Shown here: piece by piece, positions 23,893 through 33,879 of the stretch | Layout of the letters: every line of letters begins with the position of its first letter | How positions within the stretch are numbered: the first letter of the stretch is position 1 | From: Paracoccaceae bacterium | GTDB taxonomy: Bacteria; Pseudomonadota; Alphaproteobacteria; Rhodobacterales; Rhodobacteraceae | Direction: 5' to 3' | Assembly: GCA_016744015.1 (NCBI GenBank) | Contig: JADGFD010000008.1 | Location: 1-64,000 of the forward strand | Length of the DNA: 64,000 nucleotides | The notes under the pieces: generated by a model | Database searches by the model: none | What the model was told of the DNA's origin: nothing | What the model saw: only the letters and a program-made list of their open reading frames with translations | Translations under genes and position numbers: made by a program

Positions 23893-26571
23893 ATGCTCGG
23901 TATCGGCAACATCGCCAAAAAAGTTTTTGGCACCCCGAATGATCGCCTCGTCAAGGCCACCCGCCCGCTTGTGGCTAAGGTGAACGCACAAGAAGAGGCG
24001 TTCAAGGCGCTGACGGATGAGCAGATAAAAGCCAAAACCGGCGAGTTTAAAACCCGCCTTGAAAAAGGTGAAAGCTTGGACGATTTGCTGCCAGAGGCCT
24101 TTGCCAATGCCCGTGAGGCGGCACGCCGTTCTATGGGCATGCGGCCCTATGATGTGCAAATCATGGGCGGTATCTTCCTGCACCAAGGCCAAATTGCCGA
24201 GATGAAAACCGGTGAGGGCAAAACCCTGATGGCCACCTTGCCCGTTTATCTCAACGCGCTCACCGGTAAGGGCGTGCATGTGGTCACGGTGAATGATTAC
24301 CTTGCGCGGCGCGATGCGGAGTGGATGTCTCAAGTTTATAATTTTCTGGGCCTTACGGTAGGGGCGGTTTACCCCAACATGCCCGAAGAGGAAAAGCTGG
24401 CTGCCTATCAGGCGGATGTGACCTACGCCACCAACAACGAGTTGGGCTTTGATTACCTGCGCGACAATATGAAAGCCGAGCTGAGCCAGATGGTGCAGCG
24501 CGAGCATCATTTTGCCATTGTGGACGAGGTCGACTCGATTCTGATCGACGAAGCGCGGACGCCGCTGATTATTTCTGGCCCGACTGAAGACAAATCAGAC
24601 CTCTATATGAAGATTGACGCTTTGGTGCCGGAATTCACCGAAGAGCATTATGAGGTTGACGAAAAAGCGCGCTCGGCCACGCTTACGGATGAAGGCAATG
24701 AATTTGTAGAACAGCGGCTACACGCGATCGGGCTGCTGGAATCAGAGGCCTCGCTTTACGACCCTGAGTCGGCCTCGCTTATTCACCACGTAAATCAGGC
24801 GCTGCTGGCGCATAAGATGTTTAAAAACGAAAAAGATTATATCGTGCGCGGCACCGAGGTGATGCTGATTGACGAGTTTACCGGCCGGATGATGAGCGGG
24901 CGGCGCTTGAGCAACGGTTTGCACCAAGCGATTGAGGCCAAAGAGGGGCTGCCTATTCAGCCTGAAAACATTACGCTGGCAAGCGTGACCTTCCAAAACT
25001 ACTTCCGACTTTATGACAAGCTGGCAGGGATGACCGGCACCGCGCTGACCGAAGCTGACGAATTTGAAGAGATTTACAAGCTGGGCGTGGTGGAAGTGCC
25101 CACAAACAAACCGATTATTCGGGATGACGAAAATGACCGCGTTTATCGCACCGCCAAGGAAAAGTACGAAGCGGTGATTGAAGAGATCAAGCTAGCGCAT
25201 CAAAACCAGCAGCCAACGCTGGTGGGGACAACGTCGATTGAGAAATCAGAAATGTTGGCCGAAATGCTAAAGGCCGAGGGCGTGCCGCATGAAGTGCTAA
25301 ACGCGCGCTTTCACGAGCAAGAGGCGTTTATTATTGCCAAGGCCGGCAAGCCCGGCGCGGTGACGATTGCCACCAATATGGCGGGCCGCGGCACCGATAT
25401 TCAGCTGGGTGGCAACGCTGATATGGAAATTGCGGCAACGATTGAGGCCGAGGGCGAGGGGGCGGATGAAGCCGCCATTCGCAGCCGGATTGAAGCAGAA
25501 ACCGCGACGGCCAAAGAGATCGCCAAAAAAGCAGGTGGGCTTTATGTGCTGGCCACCGAGCGACATGAAAGCCGCCGGATTGATAACCAGCTACGGGGCC
25601 GCTCTGGCCGCCAAGGTGACCCGGGGCGCACGCATTTCTTCCTGAGCTTAGAGGACGACCTGATGCGGATTTTTAATTCGGGTAACCTCGATAAAATGCT
25701 GGGCAAGCTCGGCATGAAAGATGGCGAGGCCATTGTGCACCCGTGGGTCAACAAAGCGCTGGAGCGCGCGCAGGGCAAAGTGGAAGCCCGCAATTTTGAT
25801 ATCCGCAAGAATGTGCTGAAATATGATGATGTGATGAACGAGCAGCGCAAACGGGTGTTTGAGCAGCGCCGTGAAATCATGGAAAGCGATAATCTTGCCG
25901 AAGAAGTGCAGGATATGCGTCATGACGTAGTGGATGACATCGTGGGGGATGCCATTCCGCCCAAGGCCTACCCTGACCAGTGGGACATGTCTGGCCTGTA
26001 TGCCAAGGTTATCGAGAATTTCAACCTTGATCTGCCCATCATTGAATGGGGCAAGGAAGAAGGCGTGGATGACGAGACCATCTCCGAGCGCCTGTATGAA
26101 GAAACTGACAAAGCCATGGCCGCCAAAGTGGCGCAAGCGGGGCCGGACGTGTTTCGCCGCGTGGAAAAACAGGTGCTTTTGCAAACCATTGATAAGGCGT
26201 GGCGCGAGCATTTGCTGACGCTGGAGCACCTGCGGCAGGTTGTGGCCTTTCGCGGCTATGCCCAGCGTGACCCGCTGAACGAGTATAAAACCGAAGCCTT
26301 CACCTTGTTTGAACGGTTTTTGAACCGCCTGCGGGTGGACGTGACGCAGCAACTCTCGCATATCCGCATTATGTCCCCCGAAGAACAAGAGCAGATGCGG
26401 GCGCAAATGCTGGCGGCACAGCAGCAACAAGCGGCGCCCCCCGCGGCCACCGGAGATGGGCCGCCAAAAGTTGACCCCGCAGACGAGGCCACTTGGGGCA
26501 ACACACCGCGCAATAAGCCCTGCCCCTGCGGCTCTGGAAAGAAGTATAAGCATTGCCACGGTAAAGCCTAA
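23893..26571 (+). CDS. secA: Protein translocase ATPase SecA
   Basis: The motor of the Sec export pathway, 892 residues. Walker A is [20 protein letters not shown], the DEAD-like motif is [17 protein letters not shown], and [13 protein letters not shown] and [11 protein letters not shown] are the second nucleotide-binding domain motifs. The C-terminus ends in the zinc-binding SecB/ribosome-contact motif [15 protein letters not shown] start it at the ATG at 23893 ([13 protein letters not shown]), with AAGGA ten bases upstream; the open frame extends 42 codons further without family similarity. Confidence 0.98.
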   Translation: MLGIGNIAKKVFGTPNDRLVKATRPLVAKVNAQEEAFKALTDEQIKAKTGEFKTRLEKGESLDDLLPEAFANAREAARRSMGMRPYDVQIMGGIFLHQGQIAEMKTGEGKTLMATLPVYLNALTGKGVHVVTVNDYLARRDAEWMSQVYNFLGLTVGAVYPNMPEEEKLAAYQADVTYATNNELGFDYLRDNMKAELSQMVQREHHFAIVDEVDSILIDEARTPLIISGPTEDKSDLYMKIDALVPEFTEEHYEVDEKARSATLTDEGNEFVEQRLHAIGLLESEASLYDPESASLIHHVNQALLAHKMFKNEKDYIVRGTEVMLIDEFTGRMMSGRRLSNGLHQAIEAKEGLPIQPENITLASVTFQNYFRLYDKLAGMTGTALTEADEFEEIYKLGVVEVPTNKPIIRDDENDRVYRTAKEKYEAVIEEIKLAHQNQQPTLVGTTSIEKSEMLAEMLKAEGVPHEVLNARFHEQEAFIIAKAGKPGAVTIATNMAGRGTDIQLGGNADMEIAATIEAEGEGADEAAIRSRIEAETATAKEIAKKAGGLYVLATERHESRRIDNQLRGRSGRQGDPGRTHFFLSLEDDLMRIFNSGNLDKMLGKLGMKDGEAIVHPWVNKALERAQGKVEARNFDIRKNVLKYDDVMNEQRKRVFEQRREIMESDNLAEEVQDMRHDVVDDIVGDAIPPKAYPDQWDMSGLYAKVIENFNLDLPIIEWGKEEGVDDETISERLYEETDKAMAAKVAQAGPDVFRRVEKQVLLQTIDKAWREHLLTLEHLRQVVAFRGYAQRDPLNEYKTEAFTLFERFLNRLRVDVTQQLSHIRIMSPEEQEQMRAQMLAAQQQQAAPPAATGDGPPKVDPADEATWGNTPRNKPCPCGSGKKYKHCHGKA

Positions 26572-26692
26572 AAAATAGCAAGCTGGCCGGACAAAAATGC
26601 CTTGCCAACTTGCAAAGTCATATTTAAGCCACAATATATAGGCATATTCTTCGCATGACCTCCCACGGGTTGTGGTTATTGTAACAATTATA

Positions 26693-26735
26693 ATTTAGTT
26701 TAACTTTCCCCCTTAAAGCATTGTTTAAACTAAAT
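26693..26735. promoter_or_regulatory. Long inverted repeat between secA and the next gene
   Basis: ATTTAGTTTAA (26693-26703) and TTAAACTAAAT (26725-26735) are perfect 11-bp arms 21 bases apart, in an AT-rich stretch. It could be a stem in the mRNA or two repressor half-sites for the downstream gene. Confidence 0.45.
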
Positions 26736-26780
26736 AAATGTGCTAGTTTGCATTGAGATACAAATTTGGAGGCGCGGATC

Positions 26781-29063
26781 GTGTTTAAAAACGATCGCAT
26801 GATGTTGATTCTAACTGGACTGGTCCTGGCAATTTTTGCCGGATCCATGGTGCAGTATAGTGACAAAATTTTGGCGCTAATGTCCGGCGAAAAGGTGGTG
26901 GCCACGCAGGATGACACCTATTCCGTACGCGCGGGAGCCAGCCAGATCCTTGATGTTTTATCAAATGACACCGTAAAAGGCCCTATTGTGGTGCTGACCC
27001 GCCCAAGCTGTGGTGCTGTTGAAATGAGCAGCAATAATAGGCTATCCTTCTCAAGCGACGCAAATTGCAACGGCGAAGTTGAATTTGCATATTGCGTGGA
27101 TGCTGAAGGGAATTGTGAGCCTAACGCTGTAACCATTAACGTGATTTCGGTGAGTTTTGCAGGGGCCCAAACCCCAGCCTCTGATGAAACCATCTCAAGC
27201 GGTGAGCAGGTCCAAGCGGCCGAACTAGCGCCTGACCCCGCCGCAGCCCCCGCACCCGCAACAGATGCCCCACAGATTGAAAGCTTTGCGGTTGAGATGG
27301 CCCCGCCAGCATTGGCTACGCCGAGCGTATCAGAGGTTGTGAGCCCCAGCGTCGCTGTTGCCTCTATCCGGCGGGCGTCAAACGGGCTAGATTCAGTCAG
27401 CATTTCCGACCAAAATATTGCCACCCAAAATAGCGCCAGCATTAATCAAGCTCCCCTAACCGGCCCTGCGGCTTTTGCCGCGCCGGCAATTGGAGAGGCC
27501 AGCAATATCTCGCTTGGCGGGGCCGAGCGAGTTGTCGCCTCTACCGAGGTTTCGCCGGAAAACCTGCAAGCGGCCACCAACGAAGATAGCAATCTTGCCC
27601 CCTTGGAGCGCGGCCCCGAAGCGCTGGATTCAATGGCCATCGCGCAGGTTGCACCAACCGCACCCGATTTACCGCCGCTGCCCGCCAACCCTGAGCAAAA
27701 TGCTGATACCCCTGTTTTTGTGGCCTCAGCGCAAACCGACGGGCCAACACCGGACACAGAATTTAACGCTCAGCCAACAAATGTGGGGCCTATTGCCCTT
27801 GTTGCCCTCAATCCTACAGCCACCCGCAGCAATGCGGCGGGCGAAAGCCTGAATATTGTTCTAACCGAACCGGGCGCGCAAAACTTTACTGCCCCCACCG
27901 ACAACCCCGCTGCGCTTGCGCCAGCCTCCGCACAGCCAAGTGCCGTTAGCGTGCTGGAGCGTGCCCCGAATATTACAGAGCTTGTTTCTGCCCCTGCCGC
28001 TTTGGCCCTTCCCGCTGATCCGCGCATTGGCTACTCAACTATGAGTGACCAATCGGTAATGCGCAATTTTACTGCGTTGTCGCAACCCAGCTTGGCGGCA
28101 AACGCGGTGAGCATTTCGCAGGGCATCGCCTCTCAGCCCAATCAAATTAGTGTTGCAAGCAGGATAACCCGTCACGATACCGTTTCGCGCTTTATTTCAA
28201 TTTCCCGGGGCTTTGAAACACATAACCGCGCGGCAAATATTGCTTCGCTCGCCACGCCCGCACCATTGATATTCACCTTGCCAAGCCTTGACCTGCAAGC
28301 CGCGCAAGCCCCTCGGGTTTTAGAAGCTAGCCTGCCGGTCACGCCGGAGACCCCGATCATCACAACCCCTGCACAAAATTCCGGTTGCGAGATAGCGCTT
28401 TCGGCGACCGCGCGGAGCGGCGCAAACATTGCGCTGGACCTTTCCGCCCCTTGTAAGCCTAACCAAATGGTCACCATAGCGCATTCTGGCCTTACCTTCT
28501 CGATGCTTACAGATGCGCAAGGTGCAGTTTTTGTGATTATGCCAGCCATGGAATCCGAGGCCGAAATCAGCGCACGGTTTGAAGATCAAAGCAGCCAAAG
28601 CACGCGCGTTTCCCTGAACGACATGAACAGCGTCGTGCGCGCTGCGGTTTCTTGGCAGGCTGATATGAACCTTGGCCTTAGCGCCATCGAGTTTGGTGCG
28701 GCCATTGGCTCTGAGGGGCATATCACCCCCGAAACACCGCGCGATTATAGAACATCGCGAGTTAAGGGCGGTGGGTATTTGCTGCAATTGGGCGACCCAA
28801 GCCTCGAGCGCGGCGCAATGGCCGAGGTTTATACACTTCCCACCAACAACCAGCAGCGCGGCACCGTCGCACTGTCTATTATCCTTAATGACGTAGCGCC
28901 GGTTTGCGGGCAAACCATTATAGCAAAAACCGTACGTAGCCGTGACGACCAAAGCGCTCGAATTCGCAACGTGCGCTTTACAGTGCCAAGCTGCAATACC
29001 GTTGTGAGCGGCCCCATTGCCCTCCCCGGTGCGGTGGATGATATCCGGATTGCCGGCAGATAA
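26781..29063 (+). CDS. Membrane-anchored repeat-poor Pro/Ala-rich protein with Ig-like domain, unrecognised
   Basis: A 760-residue protein. One N-terminal membrane helix (about 7-27) is followed by a cadherin/VCBS-like domain (about 45-135) with the pattern ILDVLSNDTVKGPIVV and two likely disulfides (SCGAV, NCNGE, YCVDAEGNCEP). Residues about 140-530 are a long low-complexity linker rich in Ala, Pro, Ser, Asn. The last 220 residues form a folded-looking domain beginning GCEIALSATARSGANIAL and containing two more Cys pairs. Start is GTG, eight bases after GGAGG. Proteins of this kind follow secA in related genomes and are sometimes labelled translocase only because of that position; I see no translocase domain. 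Confidence 0.75.
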   Translation: MFKNDRMMLILTGLVLAIFAGSMVQYSDKILALMSGEKVVATQDDTYSVRAGASQILDVLSNDTVKGPIVVLTRPSCGAVEMSSNNRLSFSSDANCNGEVEFAYCVDAEGNCEPNAVTINVISVSFAGAQTPASDETISSGEQVQAAELAPDPAAAPAPATDAPQIESFAVEMAPPALATPSVSEVVSPSVAVASIRRASNGLDSVSISDQNIATQNSASINQAPLTGPAAFAAPAIGEASNISLGGAERVVASTEVSPENLQAATNEDSNLAPLERGPEALDSMAIAQVAPTAPDLPPLPANPEQNADTPVFVASAQTDGPTPDTEFNAQPTNVGPIALVALNPTATRSNAAGESLNIVLTEPGAQNFTAPTDNPAALAPASAQPSAVSVLERAPNITELVSAPAALALPADPRIGYSTMSDQSVMRNFTALSQPSLAANAVSISQGIASQPNQISVASRITRHDTVSRFISISRGFETHNRAANIASLATPAPLIFTLPSLDLQAAQAPRVLEASLPVTPETPIITTPAQNSGCEIALSATARSGANIALDLSAPCKPNQMVTIAHSGLTFSMLTDAQGAVFVIMPAMESEAEISARFEDQSSQSTRVSLNDMNSVVRAAVSWQADMNLGLSAIEFGAAIGSEGHITPETPRDYRTSRVKGGGYLLQLGDPSLERGAMAEVYTLPTNNQQRGTVALSIILNDVAPVCGQTIIAKTVRSRDDQSARIRNVRFTVPSCNTVVSGPIALPGAVDDIRIAGR

Positions 29064-29084
29064 CCCGCCAAGCACACCGTTGTT

Positions 29085-29137
29085 TCAGCGCGGCGCCTGC
29101 GCAAACGTGCCAAAAAGAACAGACTCGCCGCGCCGCA
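29085..29137 (+). repeat. REP-like element, family 1, copy E
   Basis: Left arm AGCGCGGCGC at 29087-29096 and right arm CGCGCCGC at 29129-29136, in the convergent gap before radC. Confidence 0.68.
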
Positions 29138-29141
29138 CTGG

Positions 29142-29900
29142 CTAGATCAGGCCGAGCGCCTTAAAGCTGGCATCGCTTTCTTTCCCGATAACAATGTGAT
29201 CGTGCACCGAAATACCCAGCGCCTTGGCGGCATCCACAATCCGGTTGGTCATCATAATGTCTTCATCCGATGGCTCTGGGCTGCCCGAGGGGTGGTTATG
29301 CACCAAAATAAGCGAAGATGCATTGAGCTCCAGCGCGCGTTTCACCACTTCGCGCGGGTAAACCGGCACATGGTCCACTGTGCCCACGGCTTGGGGCTCA
29401 TCAGCGATCAGAGTGTTTTTGCGGTCCAGATACAGCACCCGAAATTGCTCTGTCTCGCGATGCGCCATCACGGTTTTACAATAGTCCATAAGGGACGACC
29501 ACGAGGTGATGGCGTTTTGCCCCAGAACCCGCGCCTGCCCCAACATTTGGGCGGCAGCTTCAACGATTTTCAGCTCCTGCACAACAGCAGAGCCCACGCC
29601 CTGCACCTTGGCCAGCCGCGCAGCGGGCGCGGTGATCACACGGTTAAAATCGCCAAATTCGGCTAGCAGCCGCTTGGCAATCGGCTTTACATCTCGCCTA
29701 GGAATGGCGCGAAAAAGCACAAGCTCCAGCATTTCATAATCAGCCAACGCCGTGGCCCCTGCCCGCATAAAACGGGCGCGCAGGCGTTGCCGGTGGTTGG
29801 TGTAATGGGGTTCTGGCGGCTTTTCAACACTCGGCACCACTTCAAAATCCGGCTCAAATCCGGGAAAGGGTTTTTCGGCAAACTGGTTACGCATGGTCAT
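29142..29900 (-). CDS. radC: RadC-family JAB/MPN domain protein
   Basis: A 252-residue protein. The N-terminal helix-hairpin-helix part (LLAEFGDFNRVITAPAARLAKVQGVGSAV) is followed by a metalloprotease-like JAMM motif: EVVKRALELNASSLILVHNHPSGSPEPSDED, with the His-x-His and Asp ligands intact. The name implies DNA repair, but the biochemical role of RadC is unsettled. It is followed upstream by map and sfsA on the same strand, a common alphaproteobacterial order. Confidence 0.93.
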   Translation of the reverse strand: MTMRNQFAEKPFPGFEPDFEVVPSVEKPPEPHYTNHRQRLRARFMRAGATALADYEMLELVLFRAIPRRDVKPIAKRLLAEFGDFNRVITAPAARLAKVQGVGSAVVQELKIVEAAAQMLGQARVLGQNAITSWSSLMDYCKTVMAHRETEQFRVLYLDRKNTLIADEPQAVGTVDHVPVYPREVVKRALELNASSLILVHNHPSGSPEPSDEDIMMTNRIVDAAKALGISVHDHIVIGKESDASFKALGLI

Positions 29901-29935
29901 GCGTTAACCATTCCCATGCTTTGGTTAATAAACCC

Positions 29936-30751
29936 TTAAGCGCTCCACGTCGGGTAGAACTTCCCCGTGGGTGAAAGGGTAAATATCTCGCAGCCGTCTG
30001 CCGTAACGCCAATCGAATGCTCAAACTGCGCCGTGTTTTTCTTGTCCTTGGTCACCGCTGTCCAGCCATCGGCCAGCACCTTGGTGAAGGGTTTGCCAAG
30101 GTTGATCATCGGCTCAATCGTGAAAAACATGCCCTCTTCCAGCACCGCACCGCTGCCCGCGCGGCCATAGTGCAGCACGTTGGGCGCGGCATGAAAAACC
30201 TGCCCCAGCCCGTGGCCACAAAAATCCCGCACGACAGACATCCGGTGGCTTTCGGCATATTTCTGGATGGCCGCACCGATATCGCCAAAGGTATTGCCCG
30301 GCTTCACGGCGGCAATGCCCAGCATCAGGCACTCATGCGTGACCTCAATCAGCCGTTCATCCCGCCGCCCGAGCTTGCCCGCCACATACATGCGCGAGCT
30401 ATCGCCAAACCAGCCGTCCAAAATGCAGGTGACGTCGATATTGAGAATATCGCCATCTTTCAGCACCTTACTGCCCGGAATACCGTGGCAAACCACGTGG
30501 TTAATCGAAATACAACTGGCATGCTCATAGCCGCGATAGCCGATGGTGGCAGATTCTGCACCGGCATCCTCGATGAAGGCCTGAATGCGCGCATCCAGCT
30601 CACCGGTGGTGACCCCGGGCTTTACATATTGCGCAATCATATCAAGGCTTTCTGCCGTCAATTGCCCCGCTGCGCGCATGCCCGCGAAATCCTCACTTGG
30701 GTGAATGCGAATGCCATCTTTATTCAAAAATCCGGTTTTGGCGCGGTGCAT
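29936..30751 (-). CDS. map: Methionine aminopeptidase, type I
   Basis: Removes the initiator Met from nascent proteins. In 271 residues all five metal ligands can be placed: the two Asp in NIDVTCILDGWFGDSS, His in CGHGLGQVFH, Glu in FFTIEPMI and Glu in AQFEHSIGVT. The catalytic His is in VVCHGIPG. AGGAG lies before the ATG at 30751. An N-terminal extension of about 20 residues precedes the fold. Confidence 0.97.
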   Translation of the reverse strand: MHRAKTGFLNKDGIRIHPSEDFAGMRAAGQLTAESLDMIAQYVKPGVTTGELDARIQAFIEDAGAESATIGYRGYEHASCISINHVVCHGIPGSKVLKDGDILNIDVTCILDGWFGDSSRMYVAGKLGRRDERLIEVTHECLMLGIAAVKPGNTFGDIGAAIQKYAESHRMSVVRDFCGHGLGQVFHAAPNVLHYGRAGSGAVLEEGMFFTIEPMINLGKPFTKVLADGWTAVTKDKKNTAQFEHSIGVTADGCEIFTLSPTGKFYPTWSA

Positions 30752-30787
30752 GGCGGCTCTCCTAAGTGGGTATAAGCCCGATATATG

Positions 30788-31492
30788 TTACCGCGTAACA
30801 ATCGGCAAGGCCTCACCAAAGCTAGCCCCCTCAAGCGTGAGGACAGCACGATAACAGAGCGCTTCAACGCCAGCCCCGTGGGCGACCTGAAAGGCGGCGT
30901 TATAGGCGGGGTCGATGTCATCTGCCACGGCGAAGGTGGCGCAATCGGTGCGCTGCACGAGATAGAGCACCACAGCGCGGTGGCCCTCAAAGATCATCGC
31001 GGCCAACTCATTCATGTGCTTTGCCCCGCGCTTGGTTACGGTATCAGGGAACTCGACGAGGCCCGCCTTACGGCAGAGGTTCGCGCTTTTAATCTCCACA
31101 TAGCAGTCAGGCAGGCCCTCTTGGGTGAGGAGAAAATCAACCCGGCTGTTCTCGCCATATTTCACTTCGGCGCGAACGGTTTTGTAAGCGGCCAATGCAG
31201 GCACAGCTTGCGCCTGCAATGCTGCGCCCACCACTTTATTGGGCAGCGCGGTATCTATCCCCACCAACGCCCCATTGATTTCGGCCAGTTTCCAGCTGTA
31301 GCGCAGCTTGCGTTTGGGGTCGTCATTTGGTTCCAGCCACACCACCGTACCGGCCTCTGTGAGGCCTGTCATCGCACCGGGGTTGGCGCAGTGGGCGGTG
31401 GCCTCTGTGCCATCCGGCAGCGTGACATCTGCCAAAAAGCGTTTATACCTGCGGATAAGAACCGCGCGAATGAGGGGGCTTGAATAGTTCAT
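30788..31492 (-). CDS. sfsA: SfsA family DNA-binding/nuclease-like protein
   Basis: A 234-residue protein of the SfsA family (sugar fermentation stimulation protein). Family blocks AHCANPGAMTGL, VGIDTALPNKVV, VDFLLTQEG-CYVEIKS and FPDTVTKRGAKHMNELAAM are intact; the D..EIK arrangement is that of a PD-(D/E)XK-like nuclease fold. The ATG follows AAGGGG. It is 36 bases from the divergent CinA-type gene. Confidence 0.95.
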   Translation of the reverse strand: MNYSSPLIRAVLIRRYKRFLADVTLPDGTEATAHCANPGAMTGLTEAGTVVWLEPNDDPKRKLRYSWKLAEINGALVGIDTALPNKVVGAALQAQAVPALAAYKTVRAEVKYGENSRVDFLLTQEGLPDCYVEIKSANLCRKAGLVEFPDTVTKRGAKHMNELAAMIFEGHRAVVLYLVQRTDCATFAVADDIDPAYNAAFQVAHGAGVEALCYRAVLTLEGASFGEALPIVTR

Positions 31493-31528
31493 ACCCCTTC
31501 CCTAGCGCGCCCAGCTCGGAGCCTCAAG

Positions 31529-32236
31529 ATGAACCCTACCGCCGCTATATTATTGATCGGAGACGAAATCCTTTCAGGCCGCACAAAAGATAGCAACGGC
31601 AACCACCTTGCCAAGTGCTTGGCTGAATTGGGCATTGCCCTGCATGAAATACGCGTGGTTCCGGATGATCATGCGGTGATTGTGAGCGCGCTCAATGCCC
31701 TGCGCAAGGCGCACATCCATGTCTTTACTTCAGGCGGCATTGGCCCCACCCATGATGACATTACGGCAGACGCGGTGGCGGCGGCTTTTGGCGTGGGCAT
31801 TAGCGTGCGCGATGACGCCCGGGCGATTCTGGCCACGAATTACGATAATCCAGCAGACCTGAACGAGATGCGCCTGCGCATGGCGCGCATTCCTGACGGT
31901 GCCAGGCTAATTGACAACCCCATAAGCAAAGCGCCGGGGTTTAGCCTTGGGAATGTGCATGTGATGGCGGGAGTTCCAGTGATATTTGAGGCTATGGTGG
32001 CAGGGCTGTTGCCCAGTTTGACCGGCGGCGCGCCGATGCGCTCGATCTCGGTGCGAGTGGATAACCCCGAGGGGGCAGTGGCGGCAGAGCTTGCCGAAAT
32101 TGCGGCGCGATTTCCTACGCTATCCATCGGCTCTTATCCATTTGTAACAGATAGCGGCTTTGGCACCAATATTGTAGCGCGTGGGTTCGATGCTGAATTA
32201 TTAGCGGCTGTAGAAGTAGAAATTCATAAGCTCTGA
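31529..32236 (+). CDS. CinA/MoeA-type molybdopterin-binding domain protein
   Basis: A 235-residue protein with a MoCF-biosynthesis domain: ILLIGDEILSGRTKDSNGNHLAKCLAE at the start and TSGGIGPTHDDITADAVA as the second signature. This is the N-terminal domain of competence/damage-inducible protein CinA without the C-terminal deamidase domain. Such stand-alone forms have been proposed to act as ADP-ribose or FAD pyrophosphatases. The neighbourhood with sfsA and map is typical. Confidence 0.9.
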   Translation: MNPTAAILLIGDEILSGRTKDSNGNHLAKCLAELGIALHEIRVVPDDHAVIVSALNALRKAHIHVFTSGGIGPTHDDITADAVAAAFGVGISVRDDARAILATNYDNPADLNEMRLRMARIPDGARLIDNPISKAPGFSLGNVHVMAGVPVIFEAMVAGLLPSLTGGAPMRSISVRVDNPEGAVAAELAEIAARFPTLSIGSYPFVTDSGFGTNIVARGFDAELLAAVEVEIHKL

Positions 32237-32280
32237 GCAATTTCCGCTTTCCTTTACGAAAATCTCGGCTAAGTTGAACT

Positions 32281-32310
32281 AACCACCTGCCATTTCGCGA
32301 GGTGGTTTTC
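32281..32310 (+). terminator. Hairpin between the CinA-type and MATE genes
   Basis: AACCACCT (32281-32288) pairs perfectly with AGGTGGTT (32300-32307), leaving an 11-base loop and a TTTC tail. It may terminate the upstream gene or attenuate the MATE transcript, whose ATG is 15 bases later. Confidence 0.45.
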
Positions 32311-32321
32311 GGACAATTTGT

Positions 32322-33692
32322 ATGACAACAGCTATTTCAACGCCACAAACCTATGGCCCGCATTTGCGCGCGACCATCATGCTGGGCGCCCCCATGGTGG
32401 GCACTATGCTGGCGCAAATGATTATGGGTATTACCGATACTGTAATGCTGGGCTGGCTCGGGGCGGCACCCCTAGCGGCCTCGGTGCTGGGCACGCAGAT
32501 ATTCCTGATACTGCTGCTAACTGGCTCTGGCTTTGCCCAAGCGGTGGTGCCGCTGGCGGCCCACGCGCTCGGAGCCGGAGACACAACCGTGCTGCGCCGC
32601 GCAGTGCGCATGGGCTTTTGGGTGAGCACGGCGTTTACGCTGGTTGTTTTCCCGATCATGTGGTTTGCCGAGCCGATATTGCTGGCGCTGGGGCAAGCGC
32701 CCGAGCTGGCGCGGATGGCAGACCAGTATTTAAGCATCGCAAAATGGTCGCTTCTGCCCAACCTGTTTATTATGGTGCTGCGTAGCTATTTTGGCGTGGT
32801 GGAAAAGGCACATATTGTGCTGGTGACCACGCTCGTGGCAGCCGCGCTTAACGGCGTGTTGAACTATGCGCTGATTTTTGGCAATTGGGGCGCGCCAGCG
32901 ATGGGAATTGAAGGCGCGGCCTATGCCACGCTTGGCTCGGCCCTGCTTTCGATGATTCTGCTTTTAGCCTTTACCAACTGGCACCCTGCCCTTGCGCCGC
33001 ACGCGATTCTAACGCGCTTTTGGCGCTCCGATTGGGCGGCATTTTGGGAGGTCGCCAAAGTGGGCTGGCCAATCGGGATTACTATTCTGGCGGAGTTTGG
33101 CCTGTTTGCGATGTCGGCAATTATGATGGGCTGGTTTGGCACCGTGCCGCTGGCAGCGCATGGCATTGTGATGCAGCTTATTTCGATAGCGTTTATGGTG
33201 CCACTAGGGCTTTCACAGGTTGCGACCATCCGGCTGGGCCTCGCCAAAGGACGCGGAAACGCGGAAGAGGTGACCATGGCGGGGCGTGCGGTTCTGATTG
33301 TCGGCATCGGCTTTGCGCTGGCTATAACGACGCTGCTGATTATGGCCGCTTCGCCGTTGCTGTCCCTTTTCCTTGATTTCAAAACAGACGATGCCGCCGA
33401 AATTCTGGCTTTTGCCATCCCGCTGCTTGCGGTGGCGGCGGCGTTTCAAATGGTGGATACATTGCAGGTGCTGGCGGCGGGGCTGCTGCGCGGACTAAAA
33501 GACACCCGCGTGCCAATGCAATTTGCGCTGTTTTCCTATTGGGTCATAGGTATCCCCGCGGCCTATTTGCTTTCAAAATACACCAGTCTGGAGGCCATTG
33601 GCATCTGGCTGGGGCTTGCCGTCGGGCTGACCGTTAGCAGTTTTTTAGGCATGTGGCGCTATGGGGCGCGGACAAAATTGGGGTTGATTTAA
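32322..33692 (+). CDS. MATE-family multidrug/Na+ antiporter (NorM-like)
   Basis: A 456-residue exporter with twelve hydrophobic helices arranged as two six-helix halves. The N-terminal motif GAPMVGTMLAQMIMGITDTVMLGWLG is characteristic of the NorM branch of MATE transporters, and the second half repeats it as GWPIGITILAEFGLFAMSAIMMGWFG. It would expel organic cations or metabolites using an ion gradient. The RBS is weak (GGA eight bases upstream), and the preceding hairpin may limit expression. Confidence 0.94.
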   Translation: MTTAISTPQTYGPHLRATIMLGAPMVGTMLAQMIMGITDTVMLGWLGAAPLAASVLGTQIFLILLLTGSGFAQAVVPLAAHALGAGDTTVLRRAVRMGFWVSTAFTLVVFPIMWFAEPILLALGQAPELARMADQYLSIAKWSLLPNLFIMVLRSYFGVVEKAHIVLVTTLVAAALNGVLNYALIFGNWGAPAMGIEGAAYATLGSALLSMILLLAFTNWHPALAPHAILTRFWRSDWAAFWEVAKVGWPIGITILAEFGLFAMSAIMMGWFGTVPLAAHGIVMQLISIAFMVPLGLSQVATIRLGLAKGRGNAEEVTMAGRAVLIVGIGFALAITTLLIMAASPLLSLFLDFKTDDAAEILAFAIPLLAVAAAFQMVDTLQVLAAGLLRGLKDTRVPMQFALFSYWVIGIPAAYLLSKYTSLEAIGIWLGLAVGLTVSSFLGMWRYGARTKLGLI

Positions 33693-33728
33693 CGGGCAAA
33701 TTCTGCGGCCTCGCTGCGCTCGGCTATT

Positions 33729-33871
33729 GCGGCGCGTCTAGCTTTGCACTATTTTGCGAGGCCATACACGCGCCGCGTTGCCACGGTAGCGCCCGTTGAC
33801 ACAAGCGCATGTGGTTGAGTGCGGCGCGGGCGGGATACTGCAAAGCAGACCACCGCTTGACGCGCCGCACC
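33729..33871. repeat. REP-like element pair, family 1, copies F1 (reverse) and F2 (forward)
   Basis: F1 has arms at 33729-33736 and 33769-33777 and matches the consensus on the minus strand. F2 has perfect 10-bp arms GTGCGGCGCG (33819-33828) and CGCGCCGCAC (33861-33870). They fill the gap between the convergent MATE and serA genes, next to a GGCCTCGCTGCGCTCGGC motif at 33707-33724. Confidence 0.75.
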
Positions 33872-33879
33872 AGAACTTT

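Noticed and set aside
26578-26612. Terminator after secA
   Set aside because: GCAAGCTGGC and GCCAACTTGC can pair with one mismatch, but no T run follows, so I do not list it as a terminator.
25648-26634. 328-codon minus-strand frame opposite the end of secA
   Set aside because: Antisense to conserved secA motifs; the product is His/Arg-rich without any family pattern.
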